A DNA stretch of 64,000 nt from Hoeflea sp038900095 (GCF_038900095.1 NZ_JBBMQQ010000012.1:1-64000), one strand, 5' to 3'; numbered from the stretch's first letter, positions 26,404-35,680 are shown. Numbers and translations are program-made. Notes: generated by a model from the sequence alone, not told the origin.

Positions 26404-27300
26404 TCAGCGTTGTTTTGGCGGCCGGTTTTTCATCCGCCGGGGGAAGGCCGCGCGTCCATTGGCAAGATCATTCATCCGGGCGGAAAAGCCATGTCCCGCC
26501 CCCTCATGAACGAGAAGCCGGTCGCGCAGGCTCATGCGGGCACGGCTTCCCTTGATCGCGGTGACCAGGATGCGGATTGCATCGTCTGCCTGGCGCGGGA
26601 CGAGCGGGGTAACTTCAACACCGCCAAAACGATTGCCAAGCGCCACAAGAATTTCCGCCATCGATTCCGGGCGCGCGATGACCGACACCTGACCACCCGG
26701 CTTGAGGATCGCGGCGGCAGTGCGAAGCCAGCGTTCGAACAGATCGCCGGTCTCCATGGCATGGGCTTCAGCCTTGAGCGGATCGGGCGTTTTCCGGTCT
26801 GCTGCGGAATTGAACGGCGGATTGAGAATGACATAGTCATAGGCATAGTCGGCAAGCCCGGCGTCGCGGCGCAATTTGCCTTGAAGCGATACATCGGCCT
26901 CGATGACGCGCGCGCGCGCCGCCAGATGCGCATTCTCCTTCAACGCCAGCGAGCGCCGGGCGCAATCAGCCATTACAGGTGCCCGTTCGATCAGGTCCGC
27001 GCTGAGGTCCGGCAACCGGTTGATCGCTGCCAGCCCTGCCGCCCCGGCCCCCGCGCCGAGATCGGCCAGCAATCCCCTGGCGCCATCGGGAACGGTCGCC
27101 GCAAGCAGCATGGCATCCATACCGGCCCGGTGACCGGCATCGGAGGGCTGGACCAGAAAGAACCCGCCATTGTGAAAGGCATCTATGGTGTGACCGGATA
27201 CCGCGTGGCTCTTGGCATCGGGCTCTGCCGGATGGCCGTTGGCCGGTTGCCCTGATACGGGCACCGGCGGCTTTTCGTCAGGCGCCTGCGTCACGGTCAT
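26404..27300 (-). CDS. tRNA1(Val) N6-adenine methyltransferase-like (TrmN6)
   Basis: 298 aa Rossmann methyltransferase. The SAM-binding loop LADLGAGAGAAGLA (~80) and the catalytic NPPF motif (LNPPFNSAADR) for N6-methylation of adenine are present. The N-terminal TVTQAPDEKPPVP... part is disordered, and the conserved start region is HTIDAFHNGGFFLVQPSDAGHRAGMDAMLLA. It probably methylates A37 of tRNA-Val. ATG 27300 lies inside the end of the upstream DUF2007 gene (23-base overlap), so the two are co-translated. The frame is open to 27399 but that overlaps DUF2007. Confidence 0.85.
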   Translation of the reverse strand: MTVTQAPDEKPPVPVSGQPANGHPAEPDAKSHAVSGHTIDAFHNGGFFLVQPSDAGHRAGMDAMLLAATVPDGARGLLADLGAGAGAAGLAAINRLPDLSADLIERAPVMADCARRSLALKENAHLAARARVIEADVSLQGKLRRDAGLADYAYDYVILNPPFNSAADRKTPDPLKAEAHAMETGDLFERWLRTAAAILKPGGQVSVIARPESMAEILVALGNRFGGVEVTPLVPRQADDAIRILVTAIKGSRARMSLRDRLLVHEGAGHGFSARMNDLANGRAAFPRRMKNRPPKQR

Positions 27301-27523
27301 TCCAGGGCCTGAGTTCCTCTTCCAGCCCGGCATCGATGACGATGCGGCGGGCCTGGGCCGCCATGGCAGGATCAACAAGGATGCGCCGGGGGATGACACC
27401 CACCGAGCCCTCGAGGATGCTCATGCCGCTGTCAGCCACCATGCAGCCAATCCCGGCATCGCGCATCAGGCTTTCCACGAATGAAATGAGCACCGGGTCA
27501 TTGGTGCGGATGAGATCGTGCAT
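27278..27523 (-). CDS. DUF2007 domain protein
   Basis: 81 aa, full length for the family, with the pattern LISFVESLMRDAGIGCMVADS...VIPRRILVDPAMAAQARRIVIDAGL. DUF2007 proteins are small, soluble and may bind regulatory partners (function unknown). ATG 27523 has a clean AAGGAG. It is the upstream partner of the TrmN6-like gene and overlaps it by 23 bases. Confidence 0.9.
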   Translation of the reverse strand: MHDLIRTNDPVLISFVESLMRDAGIGCMVADSGMSILEGSVGVIPRRILVDPAMAAQARRIVIDAGLEEELRPWNDRDAGA

Positions 27524-27759
27524 GTGTTCTCCTTACAGCGGGCGCATTCATGTGAATGGGCAAAAGACGCTGTACCGCCTTGAATGAACGCATGTGGCTT
27601 TTCGCTCACATGAATTCAATCGAGCGCGACATGCATCAGGATCCCTTTGTTTCATTCGAATGTATCAGTTATCAAGCCCCATCCGCGGCAAATCGCAGCT
27701 TGCCGTGGTGAAGTGGGCTGAATATTGTGTTTCCAAAGATGAATCAGGAGTCCGTACCC
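27524..27759. promoter_or_regulatory. Divergent promoter region with CATTC/GAATG palindromes
   Basis: Between the DUF2007 and polyprenyl synthase genes. Contains CATTC-N4-GAATG (~27548-27561), a second GAATG box near 27580 and a perfect palindrome CATTCGAATG (~27653). The repeated half-site suggests an operator, but no regulator is assigned. Confidence 0.4.
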
Positions 27760-28776
27760 TTGGGCGTAGTCATATCACTGGACGATGGAAAACACAGAGA
27801 CGCCTCGGTCAAGCCGCTGGTTGAGAACACCAGGGCAGACATGGATCGCGTCAATCAGCTGATCCTGTCCAAGGCGGGCTCGGATGTGGCGATGATTCCG
27901 GAGGTGGCGAACCATCTCATTTCCTCCGGCGGCAAGCGGCTGAGGCCGATGCTGACGCTGGCATCGGCGACGATGTTTGGCTACAGCGGCGAGTTTCACA
28001 TCAAGCTCGCAACGGCCGTGGAATTCATGCACACCGCGACGCTGCTGCACGATGATGTCGTCGATGAAAGCGATCTGAGACGCGGCCGCTCGACCGCCCG
28101 CATGATCTGGGGAAACCAGGCCAGCGTTCTGGTTGGCGATTTTCTGCTCGGACAGGCCTTCAAGATGATGGTCGAAGTCGGTTCGCTGGAGGCGCTGGAC
28201 GTGCTTTCCACCGCCGCATCGGTGATCGCCGAGGGGGAAGTGCTGCAATTGTCCGTCGCCAAGAACATGGAAACGACGGAAGATGACTACCTCGCAGTGA
28301 TCCGGTCCAAGACGGCGGCGCTGTTTTCTGCCGCCTGCGAAGTCGGGCCGATCGTGGCGGGCGTCAGCAAGGCCGAACGCAATGCGTTGAGATCCTACGG
28401 CATGAATCTCGGACTGGCGTTCCAGCTGATCGACGATGTGCTCGACTATGGTGGATCGGCGCGTGATCTGGGCAAGAACGTCGGAGACGATTTCCGCGAA
28501 GGCAAGATCACCCTGCCGGTGGTGCTGGCCTACCGCCGCGGATCCGAATCGGAGCGGGCGTTCTGGCGGGAAGCTATCGAAGGCGGCAAGAGCGACGACC
28601 AGGCGCTGGAGAAGGCGATGGGGCTAATCACCAAGTATGGCAGCCTGAAAGACACCACCGCCCGGGCCGAGCATTATGCCTCGATCGCACGCGACGCACT
28701 GGCGCCATTGCCCGATTCAGCAGAGAAATCGGCGCTTCTGGAAGTCATCGCGTTTTGCGTGAACCGGGCCAGTTAG
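27760..28776 (+). CDS. ispB: Octaprenyl diphosphate synthase
   Basis: 338 aa from TTG 27760; ATG 27739 is the alternative and would add 7 residues. The TTG is favoured because AGGAG lies nine bases before it while nothing good precedes the ATG; rhizobial homologues begin with similar LGVV(I/V)... residues (family knowledge). It is a trans-polyprenyl diphosphate synthase with GGKRLRPML, the first Asp-rich motif HDDVVDESDLRRG and the second DDVLDYGG. It builds the side chain of ubiquinone from IPP units and pairs with ubiA at 12251-13225. The chain length cannot be read with certainty. Confidence 0.92.
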   Translation: MGVVISLDDGKHRDASVKPLVENTRADMDRVNQLILSKAGSDVAMIPEVANHLISSGGKRLRPMLTLASATMFGYSGEFHIKLATAVEFMHTATLLHDDVVDESDLRRGRSTARMIWGNQASVLVGDFLLGQAFKMMVEVGSLEALDVLSTAASVIAEGEVLQLSVAKNMETTEDDYLAVIRSKTAALFSAACEVGPIVAGVSKAERNALRSYGMNLGLAFQLIDDVLDYGGSARDLGKNVGDDFREGKITLPVVLAYRRGSESERAFWREAIEGGKSDDQALEKAMGLITKYGSLKDTTARAEHYASIARDALAPLPDSAEKSALLEVIAFCVNRAS

Positions 28777-28911
28777 AATCCAGACCGGATTACCCTTCAT
28801 CTGCGGCAGGCTTGAGCCTTGCCGCCCTGCGCCAAAAAAGCCATTGTGTTGGTTAAATATGCTTCGGCGCGTGGCCGGCGCATGGCCAGAACGAACATGA
28901 GGCAGGACTTG

Positions 28912-30852
28912 ATGCGGCGAAACATGACAGCCCGGTTTGCGGCCAGCCTTGCGCTGAGCGCGATTCTTTCCATAGGCGGCGCCATTGCCCCGGTAACAGG
29001 CCAGGCCGTTGCTGCAACAGCCCAGGAACAGGATCAGCAACCCAATTTTCTCGGCTTCGCCGGGGCCTATCTCGCCGGACGCACCGCCGATGTCGACAAC
29101 GACACAAGCCGCGCAATCGAGTTCTACAGCAAGGCGCTGGAGTTCGACCCCGACAACACCGAAGTCAAGCAACGGCTGATGGTGGCGCTGTTTAGCGGCG
29201 GTCGGTTTTCCGAAGGCGTCGTGCTGGCGCGCGAATTGAAGGAAGACCCCGCGGTTGCGCAGATTTCACGGCTGGCATTGATGGTGGAAGCCACCAGCAA
29301 GCGCGAATACCGCAAGGCCGCCAAGCTGCTCAATCCGGAAGACAGCAACCCGATCGACCGGCTGCTCAACACCTTGATGAACGCCTGGGCGGAATTCGGC
29401 GACGGCAAGGGCGAAGCGGCGCTCAAGACCATCGTGGCGCTCGAGGGACCTCCCTGGTATCCGGTCTTTACCCGTTACCATGCCGGTGCCATGGCACAGG
29501 CAATGGGCAACAAGGCAGAGGCCCGCAAACACTTCACCGACCTGATCGCCGACCCCCAGTCGGGTGCAGCCGCACCGGACACCTATATCCGGGCAGTGAT
29601 GGCATTGGCCGGGCTTGAAGCGCGCGACGGCAACAAGCGCGCGGCGCTCGACGCGCTGGCAGCGGGCGAGGATTTCTCTCCCGGCTACGCCCCCCTCGCC
29701 GCTCTCAGGCAGACCATCGAAGGGGATGGCAAGCCCGAACCGGGCGTGATGACGGCGCAACAGGGAGCGGCCGCGGTGCTGTTCACGCTGGGCAGCGCAC
29801 TCAATCGCGAGGGAGCGGAAGAAACCGTGGTGGTCTATCTTCAGTTTGCCCGCACGCTCGATCCCGACAATGCCGCGACGCTGGTGATCCTGGGCGGGCT
29901 GACCGAGCGGCTCGGCAAGCCGGAAGAGGCCATCAAGATCTACCAGTCCGTGCCGAAGACCTCACCGATGCGCCGGGTTTCGGAACTGCAGCTGGGGCTG
30001 GCGCTGGCGGATCTGGGCCGCGCGGATGAAGCCAAGGATCATCTCAGGGCGCTGATTGACTCCGACCCGAAGGATATCCGCAGTTATCTGGCCTATGGCA
30101 GCGTGCTGTCGCAGGACAAGGACTATGCCGAAATGGCGCGCACCTACGAGACCGCGATTTCGATGATCGGGCCGGCACCGACGCGCAATGACTGGAACCT
30201 GTTTTTCCAGGCCGGCATTGCCAATGAACGACTGAAGCAGTGGCCGAAGGCGGAAGCGCATTTCAAGCGGGCGCTTGAGCTGTTCCCTGACCAGCCGCAG
30301 GTGATGAACTATCTGGGATATTCCTGGATCGACATGAACATCAATCTCGAAGAAGGCATGGACCTGATCCGGGCGGCGGTCGATCTGCGCCCCAATGACG
30401 GCTACATCGTCGATTCACTGGGATGGGCGCATTACCGGCTGGGCGAGTATGATGATGCGGTTCGCGAACTTGAGCGCGCCGTTGAGCTCAAGCCCGCCGA
30501 CCCGACGATCAATGATCACCTCGGGGATGCCTACTGGCGTGTTGGCCGTGAACTTGAAGCGACGTTCCAGTGGAAGCGGGCGCTGAGCAATGATCCGCCG
30601 GAGGATCTCAAGCCGGAAATCGAAGCCAAGTTGGCCAACGGCCTGACCGATGCGGGAAAGACCGTTCCGGCAACCGCCAATGGCGCAAACAAGAGCAACA
30701 AACCGGCAGCTCCCCAGGATGGCGCCGGAGAAGACAAGAAGAGTGACCTCGACCACCCCGGCAGCCTGACACGGCAGGCCTGGCTGGACACGCGGGCAGA
30801 TGAGCCAGGCAATGCGGGTTACTCCTCTCCGGGATTCAATGCTCAGAACTGA
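28912..30852 (+). CDS. TPR-repeat protein, exported
   Basis: About 646 aa from ATG 28912. Upstream in-frame ATGs at 28882 and 28897 are possible; AGGA sits four bases before 28912. The N-terminus is a signal peptide (MRRNMTARFAASLALSAILSIGGAIA...). Then come many tetratricopeptide repeats, e.g. FYSKALEFDPDNTEVKQRL, ALELFPDQPQVMNYLGY and AVELKPADPTINDHLGDAYW. Such alphaproteobacterial exported TPR proteins sit upstream of ispE in rhizobia; function unknown, probably a scaffold in the periplasm or outer membrane. The C-terminus (~600-646) is disordered. The stop overlaps the ispE frame by 53 bases. Confidence 0.85.
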   Translation: MRRNMTARFAASLALSAILSIGGAIAPVTGQAVAATAQEQDQQPNFLGFAGAYLAGRTADVDNDTSRAIEFYSKALEFDPDNTEVKQRLMVALFSGGRFSEGVVLARELKEDPAVAQISRLALMVEATSKREYRKAAKLLNPEDSNPIDRLLNTLMNAWAEFGDGKGEAALKTIVALEGPPWYPVFTRYHAGAMAQAMGNKAEARKHFTDLIADPQSGAAAPDTYIRAVMALAGLEARDGNKRAALDALAAGEDFSPGYAPLAALRQTIEGDGKPEPGVMTAQQGAAAVLFTLGSALNREGAEETVVVYLQFARTLDPDNAATLVILGGLTERLGKPEEAIKIYQSVPKTSPMRRVSELQLGLALADLGRADEAKDHLRALIDSDPKDIRSYLAYGSVLSQDKDYAEMARTYETAISMIGPAPTRNDWNLFFQAGIANERLKQWPKAEAHFKRALELFPDQPQVMNYLGYSWIDMNINLEEGMDLIRAAVDLRPNDGYIVDSLGWAHYRLGEYDDAVRELERAVELKPADPTINDHLGDAYWRVGRELEATFQWKRALSNDPPEDLKPEIEAKLANGLTDAGKTVPATANGANKSNKPAAPQDGAGEDKKSDLDHPGSLTRQAWLDTRADEPGNAGYSSPGFNAQN

Positions 30853-31714
30853 TGCGCCGGCCAAGATCAACCTGGCGCTTCATGTCACCGGACGGCGGGC
30901 CGACGGCTATCACCTGATCGAAAGCTTCGTCGTCTTTGCCGAACTGGGTGATCATGTGAGCGTTGAGCTGGCGGACAGGGATATGTTTTCACTGGAAGGC
31001 CCGGAGGCTGCGGTGCTGTCGACCGAAGCTGCAAGCAGCAACCTGGTTGTCCGGGCGCGGGATGCCTTGCGTGATGCCGCCATGCAAGCCGGCACCAAGC
31101 TGCCCCCCGTCGCCATACGGCTCGACAAGCAGCTTCCCGTCGCCTCCGGCATCGGTGGCGGCTCTGCCGATGCGGCGGCTACGCTGAAGGCCCTGTGCGC
31201 GGTTTGGGGCTACGATCCCGGTGCGGAAACCCTGTCGAGGATTGCACTTGATCTCGGTGCGGATGTGCCGATGTGCCTGGATGGACGGCCGCTGATTGCC
31301 CGCGGCATCGGCGAAGCACTGACCGCTGTCGAACTCGGCTTCGGACTTGACCTGGTTATCGTCAATCCGCGCATCGGCGTCTCGACGCCCAAGGTGTTTT
31401 CAGCGCTCGAGAGCCGCGACAACCCGCCCTTGCCCGACCCGGAAGGTGTTGGCGACAAAGACCGTTTCCTGCAGTGGCTCGCGGCAACACGAAACGACCT
31501 GCAACCGCCGGCGCAAAGCATGGTTGCCGAAATAGCCCAGTGTCTTTCGGCGCTGGATCTGGCAGGTGCGCAATTTGCCCGCATGTCAGGATCCGGGGCA
31601 AGCTGCTTTGGGGTGTTTGAAAGCGCTGAAGCTGCGCGAATTGCAGCGGAAGGTTTGCAGCGAGACAAGCCGGGCTGGTTCGTCGCCGCCACGCGAACGG
31701 TTGCAACCAGCTGA
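30800..31714 (+). CDS. ispE: 4-diphosphocytidyl-2-C-methyl-D-erythritol kinase
   Basis: Up to 304 aa; starts at 30800, 30812 and 30839 are all possible. GHMP kinase of the MEP isoprenoid pathway that phosphorylates CDP-ME. Motifs: APAKINLALHVTGRRADGYH, the ATP loop PVASGIGGGSADAAATL and MSGSGASCFG near the C-terminus. The products feed the polyprenyl synthase that lies 2 kb upstream on the same strand. It overlaps the TPR gene by up to 53 bases, so it is co-transcribed with it. It converges on the GT-like gene with a 16-base gap. Confidence 0.95.
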   Translation: MSQAMRVTPLRDSMLRTDAPAKINLALHVTGRRADGYHLIESFVVFAELGDHVSVELADRDMFSLEGPEAAVLSTEAASSNLVVRARDALRDAAMQAGTKLPPVAIRLDKQLPVASGIGGGSADAAATLKALCAVWGYDPGAETLSRIALDLGADVPMCLDGRPLIARGIGEALTAVELGFGLDLVIVNPRIGVSTPKVFSALESRDNPPLPDPEGVGDKDRFLQWLAATRNDLQPPAQSMVAEIAQCLSALDLAGAQFARMSGSGASCFGVFESAEAARIAAEGLQRDKPGWFVAATRTVATS

Positions 31715-31730
31715 TCAGGCAAAGCCGGGA

Positions 31731-32246
31731 CTACTGCAGCGCCAGCACGGCGGCCGGGACGATCTCGCATTTCAGCCGGGTCATCGCCAGTCCACGGCCG
31801 AGGCTTTCAAGCGACTGACCGGATTTGGCATTGGCAACCGCCTGGCGCTTGGGGATCAGCACTCCATGCTCCAGCGCCGACAGGCGGCGGCGGAACCGTT
31901 GCAGAAACGGCAACCGATATTCCCTCGACGGCCGCATCCGGGCCGACATGCGGCCGGAAACCATGTGCTGACCGATATGATCGATCCAGCCCAGCAACGG
32001 CCTTGCACCCGGCTCTATCAGCAGCAGCCAGTCGCCACGCGCCGAGCGGACGACCTCGCGCAGATCCGGATCTTCCAGAAACCGGCACCCTGCTGCATCC
32101 GCCAACAAGGCGGTGCCATCGCGCGATCCTCGGTCAAGGATGACGACTTCCGCGACGAGGCCCTCGACGGCGCCCTGCACAAGCGCAGCCAATGTGACCG
32201 CGAGGGCATTTTCCTGGTCTTTGCATTCAATCAACACACTGATCAT
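31731..32246 (-). CDS. Small GT2-like glycosyltransferase-fold protein
   Basis: 171 aa with the GT-A start ISVLIECKDQENALAVTLAALVQGAVEGLVAEVVILDRGSRDGT (split: ISVLIECKDQEN, then VVILDRGSRDGT at ~39-50), but shorter than the usual 230-300 aa. The DxD metal motif expected after GDWLLLIE is absent (IEPGARPL), so catalysis is doubtful. The C-terminal half (MRPSREYRLPFLQRFRRRLSALEHG) is basic. It may be a truncated or non-catalytic relative. ATG 32246 follows AAGAAGAG. Confidence 0.6.
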   Translation of the reverse strand: MISVLIECKDQENALAVTLAALVQGAVEGLVAEVVILDRGSRDGTALLADAAGCRFLEDPDLREVVRSARGDWLLLIEPGARPLLGWIDHIGQHMVSGRMSARMRPSREYRLPFLQRFRRRLSALEHGVLIPKRQAVANAKSGQSLESLGRGLAMTRLKCEIVPAAVLALQ

Positions 32247-32371
32247 GGCTCTTCTTAGTGCAAACGCAGCCCGTTTGCCAGCCAGAGCCGACACCGGTTT
32301 GCGGGAGTGAACACAGGTAGCCGTCAATTTTGTTCTTGCTTTGTTTCCATTGTCGAGATAGGAATATAATC

Positions 32372-33577
32372 ATGAACAGCGACCGATACCTATTCTCTCC
32401 CGGTGCTGATGGAGGTTTCATGCCAAGCCTTGCTACATTGAAACAAACCGCGCTGGCGCCCGGCCTGAACCCCGCCGAAGCCGATGCGTTGATGAATGCG
32501 AGTGGCATTCGGGTTGCTCACGATCGTGTGCGTGGCCGCGGCGCCGGGCTGAACATGTCGGGCCGTTTCGAAGTCAACACCCGTGAAATCTTCGACGACG
32601 GCTGGAGCAGCCTCGATGACCTGGCGCCGTTCAAGACCGAGGTGCAGATCGAAAAGCCGCGCACGATCATTACCCGCAACCAGTCTCCCGACCTGTCGTT
32701 TGACCGCTCGATCAACCCCTATCGCGGCTGCGAGCATGGCTGTGTCTACTGTTTCGCCCGGCCGACACATGCCTATATGGGGCTGTCGGCGGGTGTGGAT
32801 TTCGAAGCGCGGCTGTTTGCCAAGCCCGATGCGCCGCGACTGCTGGAGCGCGAACTGTCGAAGCCCGGCTACAAGGTGCAGCCGATCGCCATCGGCACCA
32901 ATACCGATCCCTATCAACCGGTCGAGAAACAATGGCGCATCATGCGGCAATTGCTCGAAGTTCTGGAAGCGGCCGGCCATCCGGTCGGCATCGTCACCAA
33001 ATCGGCGATGGTGATGCGTGACATCGATATCCTGTCGCGCATGGCGTCCAGGGGGCTTGCGCGGGTGGCCCTGTCGGTGACCACGCTCGACCGCAAGCTG
33101 GCGCGGACCATGGAGCCGCGCGCGGCAACGCCTGAACGGCGGCTTGAAGCGATCAGGGCGCTTTCGGATGCAGGCATTCCGGTTTCGGTGATGGTGGCAC
33201 CGGTCATTCCCGGTCTCAACGACCACGAGATCGAACGCATTCTCGATTCGGTCAAGGCTGCGGGTGCGGATGCGGCGGGCTACGTCATGCTGCGTCTGCC
33301 GATAGAGGTCAGCCCGCTGTTTCGGGACTGGCTGCTCCGGCATTACCCGGACCGCTACCGGCATGTGATGTCGCTGGTCCGTTCGATGCGCGGCGGCAAG
33401 GATTATGATGCCGAATTCGGCAAGCGGATGCGCGGCACCGGGCCCTACGCCTGGCAGATCGCCCGGCGCTTCGATCTGACGGCCAAACGGCTTGGGCTGA
33501 ACTTGCGGAAGACGCCGTTGCGGACCGACCACTTCGTGCCGCCGCGTGGCGAGGGGGTTCAGCTGAGCCTGCTCTAG
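32372..33577 (+). CDS. PA0069-family radical SAM protein
   Basis: 401 aa from ATG 32372 (AGGA nine bases upstream); an internal ATG at 32420 after GGAGG is possible. The radical SAM cluster motif CxxxCxxC is CEHGCVYC (Cys120, Cys124, Cys127) in RSINPYRGCEHGCVYCFARP. Relatives include Rv2578c and PA0069 and spore photoproduct lyase-like proteins. The substrate is unknown. Other conserved blocks are GTNTDPYQPVE (~182) and VTKSAMVMRDIDIL. It is followed by rnhB on the same strand. Confidence 0.9.
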   Translation: MNSDRYLFSPGADGGFMPSLATLKQTALAPGLNPAEADALMNASGIRVAHDRVRGRGAGLNMSGRFEVNTREIFDDGWSSLDDLAPFKTEVQIEKPRTIITRNQSPDLSFDRSINPYRGCEHGCVYCFARPTHAYMGLSAGVDFEARLFAKPDAPRLLERELSKPGYKVQPIAIGTNTDPYQPVEKQWRIMRQLLEVLEAAGHPVGIVTKSAMVMRDIDILSRMASRGLARVALSVTTLDRKLARTMEPRAATPERRLEAIRALSDAGIPVSVMVAPVIPGLNDHEIERILDSVKAAGADAAGYVMLRLPIEVSPLFRDWLLRHYPDRYRHVMSLVRSMRGGKDYDAEFGKRMRGTGPYAWQIARRFDLTAKRLGLNLRKTPLRTDHFVPPRGEGVQLSLL

Positions 33578-33789
33578 CGCATTTAACGCAACGCCGTCGA
33601 TGTTCGGACATTGCCGCGGTTTGCGTTTCTTGCAGGTTTCGCTGCGCCACAGGCCTCGCCTGGCTCGTTGCGCGGCGATAAATCCGGACCGCCCCCGCCC
33701 CATAAAGCGGTCCGGCGCCCGAGCGGCATTCCGTCCCCAGCCGCCGGGACTTGCAGAGGATCGGGCGGGTGTGCGAGTTTCGCCGCAAT
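33578..33789. other. Intergenic region between radical SAM and rnhB genes
   Basis: About 210 GC-rich bases with no credible gene; small frames here have shadow-like composition. No motif or terminator with a U-tract was found. Confidence 0.35.
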
Positions 33790-34434
33790 ATGGCTCGTAC
33801 CCCGCCCGATTCGCTGTTCCCCGATTATCCCGCAACGCCGGACTATCGCTTCGAGCAGCATGCCGTTCAAAATGGTTTTCCTCTTGTTGCCGGCCTTGAC
33901 GAGGCCGGGCGCGGACCGCTGGCGGGTCCCGTCGTGGCGGCTGCGGTGATCCTCGATCCAGGCTGCATACCCGACGGACTTGATGATTCCAAAGCCTTGA
34001 AACCGGCCAGGCGGGAATTGCTGTATGAAGCGATCCTGACGTCCTCGACGGTGGCCGTCGCCAGCGCATCGGCGCGTGAAATCGAGGCAACGGATATCCG
34101 CGCCGCCAGCCTTGCGGCGATGCGGCGGGCGCTGAGTGCGCTGCCGGTGAAAGCAGATTATGCGCTGGTTGACGGACGTGATGTGCCCGAGGGGCTCGAT
34201 TGCATGGCGCGGGCGCTGGTCAAGGGCGACGCGCGCTCGCTCTCGATCGCAGCCGCCTCGATCATTGCCAAGGTCACACGCGACCGGATGATGAAGCGGG
34301 CCGCGGCCATATATCCCGAGTACGGATTCGAGAGCCACATGGGCTACGGGGCGCAACGGCATCTCAAGGCGATTGCCGAGCACGGCCCCTGCCCCTTGCA
34401 CAGGATGACATTCCGGCCGATGCGCAAGGACTGA
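33790..34434 (+). CDS. rnhB: Ribonuclease HII
   Basis: 214 aa. Removes RNA from RNA/DNA hybrids and misincorporated ribonucleotides. The family start of the catalytic core is GLDEAGRGPLAGPVVAAAVIL (split: GLDEAGRGPLAGP), with acidic residues in LDEAGRG, the DDSKAL loop, VDGRDVP and KVTRDRMM. ATG 33790 gives a short N-terminal extension; it has no strong ribosome site, so the start is uncertain. A terminator follows and it converges on the ATP synthase b gene. Confidence 0.93.
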   Translation: MARTPPDSLFPDYPATPDYRFEQHAVQNGFPLVAGLDEAGRGPLAGPVVAAAVILDPGCIPDGLDDSKALKPARRELLYEAILTSSTVAVASASAREIEATDIRAASLAAMRRALSALPVKADYALVDGRDVPEGLDCMARALVKGDARSLSIAAASIIAKVTRDRMMKRAAAIYPEYGFESHMGYGAQRHLKAIAEHGPCPLHRMTFRPMRKD

Positions 34435-34480
34435 TGCCCGGCACAATCCTTGCAAGCAGGCCTTGCAAGCAGGATCCCGA

Positions 34481-34510
34481 CAAAAAAGGCCGGGATGCGA
34501 TCCCGGCCTT
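34481..34510 (-). terminator. Rho-independent terminator of the F0 operon
   Basis: AAGGCCGGGAT/ATCCCGGCCTT, an 11-bp perfect stem with a 3-base loop (GCG), followed on the minus strand by TTTTTTG. It lies 25 bases past the atpF stop and can also stop rnhB transcription. Confidence 0.9.
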
Positions 34511-34534
34511 GATTTCAATCTCGATAGGCGATGC

Positions 34535-35014
34535 TCAGTTGAGGCGTGTCTTCAGCTCGCCAAGCGAAGCCTTGAACAGTTCGCCCGAAGCCTTGCTGTC
34601 CACCTTCGAACCGATCAGCTTTTCAGCTGCGGCGATCGCCAGATCGACTGCCGAGGCGCGAACCTCGTTGATCGCATCGGATTCGGCCTGCCGGATCTTC
34701 TGTTCGGCCATCGCGGTGCGGCGGCTGACATAGTCCTCGGTCTTGGCCTTGGCGTCCTCACGCAACACGGCGGCTTCCCTTTCCGCGGCGCTGAGAATGC
34801 TCTCGGCCTCGGATTCGGCTTCCTTGCGCTTGCGCTGATACTCGGCGAGCAGTTGCTGTGCTTCTTCGCGCAGCCGCTTGGCTTCCTCGAGTTCATTGCG
34901 GATCTGGTCGGCGCGCTTGTCGAGCGCACCGGCAATCATCCCCGGCACCTTTGCATACACAACGATACCGAGAAAAATGATGAGACCGACTAATGCCCAG
35001 AATGTAGCGTCCAT
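34535..35014 (-). CDS. atpF: ATP synthase F0 subunit b
   Basis: 159 aa. One membrane helix at ~5-25 (FWALVGLIIFLGIVVYAKVPG), then a long charged coiled coil (RADQIRNELEEAKRLREEAQQ...). It forms the peripheral stalk that holds F1 against subunit a. It is the last gene of the atpI-B-E-F'-F operon, immediately downstream of b' (15-base gap). The terminator follows 25 bases later. Confidence 0.94.
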   Translation of the reverse strand: MDATFWALVGLIIFLGIVVYAKVPGMIAGALDKRADQIRNELEEAKRLREEAQQLLAEYQRKRKEAESEAESILSAAEREAAVLREDAKAKTEDYVSRRTAMAEQKIRQAESDAINEVRASAVDLAIAAAEKLIGSKVDSKASGELFKASLGELKTRLN

Positions 35015-35029
35015 GATCGTCTTCCCTGC

Positions 35030-35614
35030 TTACTTGCCCGACGCCGACCGGATCGCCGCAGCGACTTCGGCCTTGGTCACGGAGCCGCCAAGAAGATGCT
35101 TGACCACATCGGTTGCGGCATCTTCGGCGACGGTATCAACGTCGGCCAGAGCCTTGGTCTTGATTGCGGCAATGCTTTTTTCAGCCTCCGCCATCCTGGC
35201 ACTCAGCTCGGTCTCGGTCGAAACCCGTTCTGCTTCCGCCGCAGCCTTGGCCTTTTCACGCGCGGTTTCGGCAATGACTGACGCTTTCTTGCGTGCGTCC
35301 GCCAGTTCCTGCTCGTAGGCAGCAATGGCGTTGTCAGCCTCTTCCTTCAGGCGATTGGCCTCATCGAGATCCTGGGCGATCCGGTCACGCCGGTGCTCCA
35401 GAATGCCGCCGATGCGGGGCACAATGACCTTTGACATGAGCAGATAGAACAAGCCGAAGGTGATCGCCAGCCACAACAGCTGCGATGCGAAGGTCGATGA
35501 ATCGAAGGGCGGAAAGACGCCGCTACCGTGGGCTTCGCCACCGTTTGCGCCGGTTTCCGAATGGGTCCCTTCGGTGGGGTTGGACTCGGCATAAGCCGGG
35601 GTCACAACAAACAT
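35030..35614 (-). CDS. atpG: ATP synthase F0 subunit b'
   Basis: 194 aa from ATG 35614 after GGAGGTGACC. The second, diverged b-type stalk subunit usual in alphaproteobacteria (AtpF2/AtpG). An extended N-terminus (FVVTPAYAESNPTEG...) precedes the membrane helix SQLLWLAITFGLFYLLMSKVIVP (~44-66), followed by a coiled coil. With b it makes a heterodimeric stalk. The symbol is used variously for this subunit. Confidence 0.93.
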   Translation of the reverse strand: MFVVTPAYAESNPTEGTHSETGANGGEAHGSGVFPPFDSSTFASQLLWLAITFGLFYLLMSKVIVPRIGGILEHRRDRIAQDLDEANRLKEEADNAIAAYEQELADARKKASVIAETAREKAKAAAEAERVSTETELSARMAEAEKSIAAIKTKALADVDTVAEDAATDVVKHLLGGSVTKAEVAAAIRSASGK

Positions 35615-35680
35615 GGTCACCTCCAGATGAAATGCCACGCCGGGGTATCCGGCGTGGCAAGCCTAACTCTCGTTCTTCGA

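Noticed and set aside
32390..34090. 566-aa minus-strand frame across the radical SAM and rnhB genes
   Set aside because: The plus-strand genes have clear motifs; the antisense frame has none.
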